Assembly: GCA_937926105.1 (NCBI GenBank)
Contig: CALANS010000108.1
Coordinates: 1 to 12,734, forward strand
DNA: 12,734 nt
DNA from: an uncultured Actinomycetes bacterium
Lineage (GTDB): Bacteria; Actinomycetota; Actinomycetes; Mycobacteriales; Nakamurellaceae
Direction of reading: 5' to 3'
Part shown: positions 7,770 through 12,734 of the stretch, piece by piece
Layout: each line of letters opens with the position of its first letter
How positions within the stretch are numbered: position 1 is the first letter of the stretch
Translations under genes and position numbers: made by a program
Notes under the pieces: model-generated
Told to the model about the DNA's origin: nothing
What the model saw: only the letters and a program-made list of their open reading frames with translations
The model's database searches: none

Positions 7770-8321
7770 CTATCGGTGCCCCGCCACCTGGTCGCACACC
7801 TCCGCGGCCAGGTCCTGCGGGATCTCACCCACCGGAACCGATACCGCTCCCCACCAACGCATCACCTGCACGTGCATCGCCGGCGGCGACGGCGCCGAAT
7901 ACATACCCGCACGCGGCAGGCCGGCGAATGCCGAGCAGTCGGTCACGCGGTAGTGCACCACGATGGTGACCGTCTGGCCGCTGGGCACCGTCACTGGCAG
8001 ATCGTCGACGCCCACCACGGGCAGCGCTGCCGACGGGCTTGTCACCCCCGCCACCGACACGCTCGCCCACCCGGCGTTGTGAACCGAGATGCTCTGGCTC
8101 ACGGCGAGATCCACTGCCGAGGCACTGGCCGACCAGGACGCGTCGGCTCGCAACCGGGGCCACACCACACCGGAGATGCCGGCCAGGAGCCACCCGGCCA
8201 GCAGCGCCACCACCACCGAGGCCGCGACGGCGGCGGCGCGCCTCGTCCTGCGAGAAGGATGCCCGGTGCCGGGATCCAGCTGCGCCCACACCTCATCGCT
8301 CACGCCGATGGGTGCCGCCAT
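7770..8321 (-). CDS. single-pass membrane protein, function unknown
   Basis: 183 residues. Residues 1-28 are cytoplasmic and end in a basic stretch (RRTRR). One transmembrane helix covers about 29-52. Residues 55-183 form an extracytoplasmic domain predicted to be beta-rich (VTVPSGQTVTIVVHYRV at 110-126), with two cysteines (129, 176) that could pair. I recognise no family. The ATG at 8321 is chosen because a -10 box TACATT lies at 8333-8328 on this strand, 6 nt upstream, so the transcript would be leaderless; no Shine-Dalgarno is present. The frame is open further upstream to 8402, but that would run through the promoter. It is divergent from the 7-TM protein/GntR pair and probably controlled by the same regulator. 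Confidence 0.75.
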   Translation of the reverse strand: MAAPIGVSDEVWAQLDPGTGHPSRRTRRAAAVAASVVVALLAGWLLAGISGVVWPRLRADASWSASASAVDLAVSQSISVHNAGWASVSVAGVTSPSAALPVVGVDDLPVTVPSGQTVTIVVHYRVTDCSAFAGLPRAGMYSAPSPPAMHVQVMRWWGAVSVPVGEIPQDLAAEVCDQVAGHR

Positions 8322-8327
8322 GCGACG

Positions 8328-8351
8328 AATGTAACATGTGCTTGATACATT
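8328..8351. promoter_or_regulatory. divergent promoter / inverted repeat of the GntR cassette
   Basis: AATGTA (8328-8333) and TACATT (8346-8351) are perfect inverted repeats 12 bp apart. Each arm read outward is TACATT, a TANNNT -10 box. The left arm ends 6 nt before ATG 8321 (minus strand) and the right arm 7 nt before ATG 8359 (plus strand), so both genes would be leaderless. A second motif, ACATGTG, occurs at 8334-8340 and 8357-8363. The arrangement suits one dimeric regulator controlling both directions, most simply the GntR protein encoded at 9234. Binding is inference. Confidence 0.6.
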
Positions 8352-8358
8352 AGGCCAC

Positions 8359-9234
8359 ATGTGGGGAGCAGCCGCCGTCACCGTCGCCGCCGTGCTCGTC
8401 ACCCTGCTGTGCGCGCGCTACTTCCGGGTGGGGATCTGGCAGCCCGTCGCCCGCCGGCGACTCGAGCGGTTCGCCCGCCGACAATCGCTGGCGGTGACAG
8501 TGGCCGGCGGCCAGCTGCTGATCGACTACCTGGCCACCAGACGACGCTGGCGCGGGGGCGGTTTGCTGCTCAGCGCGGTGGGATCGGTGGCCCTTCCGGT
8601 GCTCGTTCAGGTGCTCGGTCCGCCGGGTCTGATCCGCGGGAATGGCTTCACCGTCAGCTTTATCGCGCTGTTTGCGGGCTGGTTCGCCGGCGCCGTCGTC
8701 GCCGAGTGGCGCATCAACGTGGTCGTCTGCGGGTCACACCGGAGCGCCTCGCTGCGACCGCGCCGGCTGGCGGAGTACCTGCCTCGCGGCGCATGGGTGC
8801 TGCCTGCGGCGATGTGGCTGCTGCTCGGCCTGGCCGACCTCGGTGGGGTGGCCTTCCTGGCGGCGGTGCACCCGGGCGGACTGGCGCCGCTGATCCTGTG
8901 GACCGTTGCCGACATCGCAGTGGCCGCCGTGCTTCTCACGGCCGGCCGGCGGGTGCTGGTTCGATCGCAGCGCATCGCGAGCGCGGATGTCGTGCAGGCC
9001 GACGACGCCATCCGCAGCCGCTCGCTGCACGTGCTGGCCGGATCCGCGCTGACCGTCGGCGGGTACCTGCTCACCGCGACGGTGTACGCCCTGGCGCCCT
9101 CGTCGACCGTGCTCGCCGACGGCGTCGCCGGAGTACTCGGGGTGGTGTGCGGGTTGGTGCTGCCGCTCTTCGGGTATCTCACGGCGACGACGATCAGCGG
9201 CCCGGTCCGGCGGCGGGGGCCGGAGCCGGCGTGA
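8359..9234 (+). CDS. polytopic membrane protein, about 7 TM, function unknown
   Basis: 291 residues with hydrophobic segments at about 3-22, 68-88, 97-117, 145-168, 175-197, 226-246 and 253-275. Arg-rich loops (32-41, 61-66, 127-137, 283-286) mark the cytoplasmic face. The loop between segments 5 and 6 holds VVQADDAIRSRSLH (211-224). No family is recognised. ATG 8359 is chosen because TACATT at 8346-8351 would start a leaderless mRNA there; GTG 8338 would add seven residues but lies upstream of that box. The stop overlaps the ATG of the GntR gene (TGATG), so the two are co-translated. In YtrA-type loci the regulator usually controls a linked membrane or ABC system, so this protein is probably the regulated target. 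Confidence 0.78.
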   Translation: MWGAAAVTVAAVLVTLLCARYFRVGIWQPVARRRLERFARRQSLAVTVAGGQLLIDYLATRRRWRGGGLLLSAVGSVALPVLVQVLGPPGLIRGNGFTVSFIALFAGWFAGAVVAEWRINVVVCGSHRSASLRPRRLAEYLPRGAWVLPAAMWLLLGLADLGGVAFLAAVHPGGLAPLILWTVADIAVAAVLLTAGRRVLVRSQRIASADVVQADDAIRSRSLHVLAGSALTVGGYLLTATVYALAPSSTVLADGVAGVLGVVCGLVLPLFGYLTATTISGPVRRRGPEPA

Positions 9235-9686
9235 TGAGCCGAGACCGGCCGGCCCCGCGCGACGACTCCGCTTCGGGCCCGCCGGCTGAGGGCACCGCGG
9301 GTGAGTTGATCATCGATGTGGATACCACCTCGCCGGTGCCGCCGTACGAGCAGATCCGTGCCCAGCTCGCTGGGCTGATCGAGTCCGGCGCCGTACCCGC
9401 GGGGACCAGGCTGCCGCCGATCCGGCAGCTCGCCGCCGATCTCGACCTGGCACCGGGGACGGTCGCACGGGCCTATCGCGAGCTGGACGCCGCCGGTCTG
9501 GTCACCGGACGGGCCCGCACCGGGACGACGGTGACGGCGCGTCCGAAACCCACCGCGGCGCAGGTGCAGCAGCGGCTCGACCGGGCCGCCGACGCCTATG
9601 CCTCCACGGCCCGCGCCCTGGGGTTGACGCAGGAGCAGGCCATCGCCGCGCTGACCCGCCGGGCCGCGTGCCTGCCGACATCATGA
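9234..9686 (+). CDS. GntR-family regulator, YtrA subfamily
   Basis: 150 residues. Residues 1-30 are a polar extension. Residues 36-102 form the GntR winged helix: PPYEQIRAQLAGLIESG, then GTRLPPIRQLAADLDLAPGT with the recognition helix at about 74-86 (LAPGTVARAYRELDAAGLV is characteristic), then a short wing. Only about 45 residues follow, two helices for dimerisation (LGLTQEQAIAALTRR), with no ligand-binding FCD or UTRA domain; this short tail defines the YtrA subfamily. The ATG at 9234 has GGAG at 9222-9225, 8 nt upstream, and overlaps the preceding stop. It probably represses its own leaderless operon and the divergent gene through the inverted repeat at 8328-8351. Confidence 0.9.
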   Translation: MSRDRPAPRDDSASGPPAEGTAGELIIDVDTTSPVPPYEQIRAQLAGLIESGAVPAGTRLPPIRQLAADLDLAPGTVARAYRELDAAGLVTGRARTGTTVTARPKPTAAQVQQRLDRAADAYASTARALGLTQEQAIAALTRRAACLPTS

Positions 9687-9751
9687 CGCGAGAATGCCGG
9701 CGGCTCACGCGTTGTCGGCGCCCTGGTCACCCCATCCCGGCTGGCTCCGGA

Positions 9752-11029
9752 TCAGTGTTCGGTGGGCGGAGAGGCGGTCCACAACGCACTGACCGGCATC
9801 GCCCGCATCCGTTCGCCGAAGGGTAGCGTGTCGCGGCCCGTGTAGAGCACGATGCCCGCCAGCAAGTCGCCGCCGAGCCGGCCGGCAAGGTGCCGCAACC
9901 CAGCGAAGTCCTCGCCACGCACGGTGGCCGAAGCCTTGACCTCGATGGCCACGACCTGACCGCGCCGATTCTCCAGCACCAGGTCGACCTCCATACCGTC
10001 TCTGGTGCGGTAGTGGTAGAGCTCGGCGCGTTCGTCGCACCAGGTCAACTGGCGTGCGATCTCCATGGCGACAAAACCTTCTAACAACGGACCGAGCGGT
10101 CCATCCAGCCGTTTCAACGTCCGTTCGTCGGCATCGAGCAGGTTGGCGGCAACACCGGAGTCAACCATGGCAACCTTTCCGGCACGAACGGCACGTGCAC
10201 TGACGTTCCGCGACCATGCCGGGATTCGCTTGATCAGAAAGACCTCTTCCAGCAAGCTGAGATAGCGCTTCACGGTGACTTGCGGCAACCCCAGATGCGA
10301 TGCCAACGTGCCGGGCATCAGCAGTTGTCCTGAGCGGCTCGCGACAAGCCGCACCAGAGTGCGCATCTCCGAGCTGCGCTCTATCTCGCTCAGGCGCATG
10401 ACGTCTCGATTGATCAGATCGGCGACGTAGGAGTCCAGGAAACGCTCGCGCCGCCGCTCCGACCTGGCCACCGCGTCGGGGAATCCTCCGCGCACTACCC
10501 TCGCGATGTAGCCGTCACGATCATCGGTGCCTACCGGCCGGAGGTCAGGTCCTCGCGCGAACAGCGCATCGATGAATCCGTCCGGTCGCCCGTCGATCTC
10601 GCCCTGTGACAACGGCCAGAGTTCGACGGTCTCCATGCGCCCCGGCAGCGCATCGGGGAGCCGACGCAGGCCGAGGACTCGCGCCGACCCTGTCAACAGG
10701 AACCGGCCCGGCCGGGGGTCGGCGTCGACGGTCTCCTTGATGGCGAGCAAGAGCTCCGGCACCCGCTGGATCTCGTCGATGACCATGGGCCGGTCGGCGC
10801 GTACGAATTCCGTCGGATCGTGACGTGCCGCATCGCGAACGGCAACGCGGTCCAAGGTCTGCCAGTCGGCACCGATGGCGGAGCCGATGGTCGCGACCAT
10901 CGTGCTCTTGCCTGCCTGCCGGGCGCCATTGACGAGCACGACCCGGGTATCGGACAGTGCCTCATGGACGACGGCCGTAGCGTGACGCTGAACGATTCGG
11001 CCCATGGGAGAGGGGGGAATTGCGACCAC
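9752..11029 (-). CDS. AAA_14/DUF4143 family ATPase
   Basis: 425 residues, the normal length for this family. An N-terminal P-loop ATPase holds Walker A GARQAGKST (35-43), Walker B MVIDEIQ (82-88) and a sensor-like LLTGSAR (111-117). A winged-helix-like section follows, with a helix-turn-helix at about 240-262 (TLASHLGLPQVTVKRYLSLLEE). The DUF4143 C-terminus ends in a nuclease-like motif, E347-V-D349 then IEVK (E363, K365), resembling a PD-(D/E)XK core. No biochemical role is firmly established for the family. The start is GTG 11029, preceded by AAGGAGG. Third-position GC looks clearly lower than in the neighbours, which suggests transfer. The gene stands alone: it is convergent with GntR, and its upstream gap to the kinase gene carries a periodic repeat array. 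Confidence 0.93.
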   Translation of the reverse strand: MVAIPPSPMGRIVQRHATAVVHEALSDTRVVLVNGARQAGKSTMVATIGSAIGADWQTLDRVAVRDAARHDPTEFVRADRPMVIDEIQRVPELLLAIKETVDADPRPGRFLLTGSARVLGLRRLPDALPGRMETVELWPLSQGEIDGRPDGFIDALFARGPDLRPVGTDDRDGYIARVVRGGFPDAVARSERRRERFLDSYVADLINRDVMRLSEIERSSEMRTLVRLVASRSGQLLMPGTLASHLGLPQVTVKRYLSLLEEVFLIKRIPAWSRNVSARAVRAGKVAMVDSGVAANLLDADERTLKRLDGPLGPLLEGFVAMEIARQLTWCDERAELYHYRTRDGMEVDLVLENRRGQVVAIEVKASATVRGEDFAGLRHLAGRLGGDLLAGIVLYTGRDTLPFGERMRAMPVSALWTASPPTEH

Positions 11030-11033
11030 GTGA

Positions 11034-11040
11034 CCTCCTT
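11034..11040 (-). promoter_or_regulatory. consensus Shine-Dalgarno deciding the ATPase start
   Basis: On the minus strand AAGGAGG (followed by T) is a near-full anti-16S match, 4 nt before GTG 11029. The next in-frame start, ATG 11005, is 28 nt away and too far, so the GTG is preferred. Confidence 0.75.
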
Positions 11041-11079
11041 CGGCGGCGGAAGAGCCACCAGGCGCACCGACCGGATATG

Positions 11080-11162
11080 TCAGTCCAGCCGCTATCGTGG
11101 CATCAGCCTAGCCGCTTGATCTATATCAGTCTAGCCGCTGTTAGCACGTCAGTTTAGCCGCT
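11080..11162 (-). repeat. array of four 14-bp boxes at exact 23-bp period
   Basis: Boxes lie at 11080-11093, 11103-11116, 11126-11139 and 11149-11162. On the plus strand the consensus is TCAGYYYAGCCGCT; on the minus strand, the direction of the ATPase gene, it is AGCGGCTARACTGA with small changes. The three 9-bp spacers are unrelated in sequence and comparatively AT-rich. A weak fifth box begins at 11172, in phase, but matches only 9 of 14 bases. Read on the minus strand, three boxes hold a TANNNT hexamer (TAAACT, TAGACT, TAGGCT); in the box nearest the gene it has decayed to TGGACT. The array ends 50 bp before the ATPase start. The regular phase suggests repeated protein binding sites (operators or tandem promoters). 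Confidence 0.9.
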
Positions 11163-11194
11163 GCACATGTGTCAGCGCGGTCGCACGCTGCGTG

Positions 11195-12016
11195 TCACGG
11201 CGGGGTGATGGCGATGTCCGCGCGATCCCGGGTGCGATCATCACGAAAGTGCAGCTGCTCGTCCCGCTGCCAACGAGCCAGGAACGGCCGCATGGCCTCC
11301 CCGTCGCGCTCGACTGCTCGTTCCAGGCGCCGGGCCGAGTCGGGCACCTCCACCCAGATCAGCGCCGAGAGCCGATCGGCGACGGCGCGGCGCCCCGACG
11401 ACACACCCTCCAGCACCAGCACGTCCACCGCCGGCACGTGCACCGAGCCACCGGGCCGCGGGTGTCCTAAGACCCATTGCACCACCGGCAGTTCCGCCGC
11501 GATCCCGGCGGCCAGCGGCGCCAGCAGGTGCTGCTCCAGCAGCGGCCACCAGTCCAGCGGATGCTCCCAGGTGGCCAGCAGGTCGGTGGACACCACCGTG
11601 ACCTTTGAACGGTCACCCGCTATGGCCTTGACCCGCCCTGCGGAGCACGTGCGCAGCGTCGATGACGAGTCCGACCGATCCCTCTCGTCCGGCGCCGAGG
11701 AGTCCCCGTCTCGCAGTCGCCCCGGTCGGATCACGTCACCGCCCAGCACGGCGGAGACAGCCGCGGCCAGCGGCGCCGCCAGGCTGGTCTTACCCGAGCC
11801 GCTGGGCCCGTCCACCGCCACCAACCGGGTGCCTCCCAGCCGGGCCGGGCGGGCGACCGCCAGCCTGGCTGCGGCGGCGATCCCTGCCTCGAGATCCAGA
11901 GGTGACGAAAATCCGGTGTCAAGCGTCGATCCCGGGTCACCCGGTGAACCCGATGCGGCCGGCGGCGGTACACCGGCCCGACCCGGCGGCTCGGCGCCCG
12001 GGCGGTGCACCGTCAC
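11195..12016 (-). CDS. uridine-kinase-like P-loop NTPase
   Basis: 273 residues. Residues 1-40 are Gly/Pro/Ala-rich and probably disordered. Walker [10 protein letters not shown] lies at 70-78. [10 protein letters not shown] (141-150) supplies the acidic residue usual after strand 2 in nucleoside kinases, [13 protein letters not shown] (198-210) is strand 3, and DRTRDRAD (260-267) is a typical C-terminal motif. The layout matches actinobacterial uridine kinase-like or AAA-type ATP-binding proteins; the true substrate is unknown. Between Walker A and VVSTD there are about 35-40 more residues than I expect, forming a polar Asp/Ser/Arg-rich insert (about 94-138). The GTG start at 12016 overlaps the recR stop as GTGA, so it is translationally coupled to recR. 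Confidence 0.8.
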   Translation of the reverse strand: MTVHRPGAEPPGRAGVPPPAASGSPGDPGSTLDTGFSSPLDLEAGIAAAARLAVARPARLGGTRLVAVDGPSGSGKTSLAAPLAAAVSAVLGGDVIRPGRLRDGDSSAPDERDRSDSSSTLRTCSAGRVKAIAGDRSKVTVVSTDLLATWEHPLDWWPLLEQHLLAPLAAGIAAELPVVQWVLGHPRPGGSVHVPAVDVLVLEGVSSGRRAVADRLSALIWVEVPDSARRLERAVERDGEAMRPFLARWQRDEQLHFRDDRTRDRADIAITPP

Positions 12017-12615
12017 GCGTCGACGGTGCGCCGACCGGACAGCGCCCGGCCGAGGGTGACCTCGTCGGCGTACTCCAGATCACCACCCACCGGCAGCCCG
12101 CTGGCCAATCGAGTCACCGACAGGTCGGGGAAGCTGGCCAGCAGCCGGATCAGGTAGGTGGCGGTCGCCTCGCCCTCCAGGTTCGGGTCGGTGGCCAGGA
12201 TGACCTCGCGCACCCCCGGCTGGGCGATGCGTTGCAGCAGCGGCGCGATGCGCAGCTGGTCCGGGCCGATGCCGTCGATCGGCGAGATCGCCCCGCCCAA
12301 CACGTGGTAGGTGCCGCGGAACTCCCGGGTGCGCTCCACCGCAGCAACATCCTTGGGCTCCTCCACCACGCAGATCACCGCCGCCTCCCGTCGTGGGTCG
12401 GCACAGATCCGGCACAGCTCGCCCTCGCTGACGTTGCCGCAGCGCTCGCAGAACCGCACCTCCTCGGCAACCCGCAGTAGCGCGGCGCGCAGCCGCTCGA
12501 TGTCCGCCCGATCGGTGGACAGCAGGTGAAAGGCGATGCGCTGCGCCGACTTCGGCCCGATGCCCGGCAACCGGCCGAACTCGTCGATCACATCCTGGAC
12601 GGGACCCTCATACAC
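12013..12615 (-). CDS. recR: recombination mediator protein RecR
   Basis: 200 residues, the usual RecR length. Domains in order: N-terminal helix-hairpin-helix [17 protein letters not shown] (16-32), a C4 zinc finger (C56, C59, C68, C71), a Toprim domain with VVEEPKD (83-89) and [11 protein letters not shown] (141-151), and the C-terminal [16 protein letters not shown] (173-188). RecR forms a ring clamp with RecO and helps load RecA at single-stranded DNA gaps in RecFOR repair. The start is GTG 12615, 8 nt after the stop of the upstream tail assigned to YbaB/EbfC; GGAG within the end of that gene is 14 nt upstream, so re-initiation is likely. The stop overlaps the start of the kinase-like gene. 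Confidence 0.97.
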   Translation of the reverse strand: MYEGPVQDVIDEFGRLPGIGPKSAQRIAFHLLSTDRADIERLRAALLRVAEEVRFCERCGNVSEGELCRICADPRREAAVICVVEEPKDVAAVERTREFRGTYHVLGGAISPIDGIGPDQLRIAPLLQRIAQPGVREVILATDPNLEGEATATYLIRLLASFPDLSVTRLASGLPVGGDLEYADEVTLGRALSGRRTVDA

Positions 12616-12623
12616 CGTCGACG

Positions 12624-12734
12624 TCAGCGCTCCACCGGCGACGAGGCCGTTCCGCGACCGCCATCGTCACCGCCATCGTCGTCGTCCTCGTCTTCGCCGT
12701 CGTCCTCGTCTTCGCCGTCGTCCTCGTCTTCGCC
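12624..12734 (-). CDS. C-terminal tail of probable YbaB/EbfC nucleoid-associated protein (partial)
   Basis: Only the last 36 codons are inside the window, running off the right edge; the stop is at 12626-12624. The frame reads three copies of GEDEDD, then DDGGDDGG and [10 protein letters not shown]. The assignment rests on position: ybaB/ebfC directly precedes recR in most bacteria, including mycobacteria, and the stop here is 8 nt before recR. The conserved core is not visible. An acidic tail of this kind differs from the proline/glycine-rich tail I recall for the M. tuberculosis protein. The other two frames give Arg- or Thr/Lys-rich repeats and are less plausible. Confidence 0.7.
   Translation of the reverse strand, partial: GEDEDDGEDEDDGEDEDDDDGGDDGGRGTASSPVER
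12657..12734 (-). repeat. 18-bp and 12-bp tandem repeats encoding an acidic tail
   Basis: Three perfect 18-bp units (12734-12717, 12716-12699, 12698-12681; GGCGAAGACGAGGACGAC on the minus strand) are followed by two perfect 12-bp units (12680-12669, 12668-12657; GACGATGGCGGT). All preserve the reading frame of the gene upstream of recR. The 18-bp series may continue beyond the window. Confidence 0.9.

Noticed and set aside
8338..8358. GTG 8338 as start of the 7-TM protein
   Set aside because: It lies upstream of the inferred -10 box and would make the box part of the coding region; it stays possible if transcription starts further upstream.
8361..9233. Upstream extension of the GntR frame (441 aa in all)
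   Set aside because: Arg/Gly-rich out-of-frame reading of the 7-TM gene; the real start has GGAG 8 nt before ATG 9234.
9687..9751. Terminator between the GntR and ATPase genes
   Set aside because: Only a 5-bp ACGCG/CGCGT pairing with a long loop is seen and no U-tract, so I do not call it.
11080..11162. CRISPR array
   Set aside because: The conserved unit is only 14 bp with 9-bp spacers, far below CRISPR repeat and spacer lengths, and no cas gene is nearby.

Overview
The window is very GC-rich with dense, tightly packed genes. Several genes appear leaderless: a TANNNT -10 box sits 6-7 nt before the start codon. At the right end recR follows the C-terminal tail of a YbaB/EbfC-type gene. This fits an actinomycete, most likely Mycobacteriales (Mycobacterium/Mycolicibacterium-like). 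That assignment is inference; no rRNA or species marker is present.

Layout, left to right. (1) 1-81: a 27-bp tandem repeat of unknown role. (2) 215-2484 (+): an MFS transporter overlapping a PHP-domain protein that looks like the ends of a family X DNA polymerase without the polymerase core. (3) 2489-3727 (-) and 3821-4387 (+): a second MFS transporter divergent from a TetR regulator, with two inverted repeats in the short gap. This looks like a self-contained regulated efflux unit. (4) 7630-4377 (-): a two-gene export operon, a 716-aa secreted protein of unknown family followed by a lipoprotein whose start is coupled to the upstream stop. (5) 7770-9686: a one-TM hypothetical protein (-) divergent from a 7-TM membrane protein and an overlapping YtrA-type GntR regulator (+). 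The shared promoter is an inverted repeat whose two arms are the -10 boxes of two leaderless transcripts. (6) 9752-11029 (-): an AAA ATPase of the AAA_14/DUF4143 type, less GC-rich than its neighbours. Upstream of it lies a strictly periodic array of four 14-bp boxes every 23 bp (11080-11162). (7) 11195-12734 (-): the recR operon, made of the acidic C-terminal tail of a probable YbaB/EbfC gene, recR, and a uridine-kinase-like P-loop protein overlapping recR.

The most unusual element is the 23-bp-period box array in front of the AAA_14/DUF4143 gene. Each box read in the gene's direction holds a TANNNT-like hexamer (intact in three of four), and the encoded protein has an internal helix-turn-helix. 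It may be an autoregulated or mobile stand-alone unit inserted beside a housekeeping DNA-repair operon. The second is the mirror-image promoter of the GntR cassette. The third is the export operon of unknown function. No tRNA, rRNA, transposase, phage or CRISPR locus was seen, and no gene-free stretch exceeds 300 bases.
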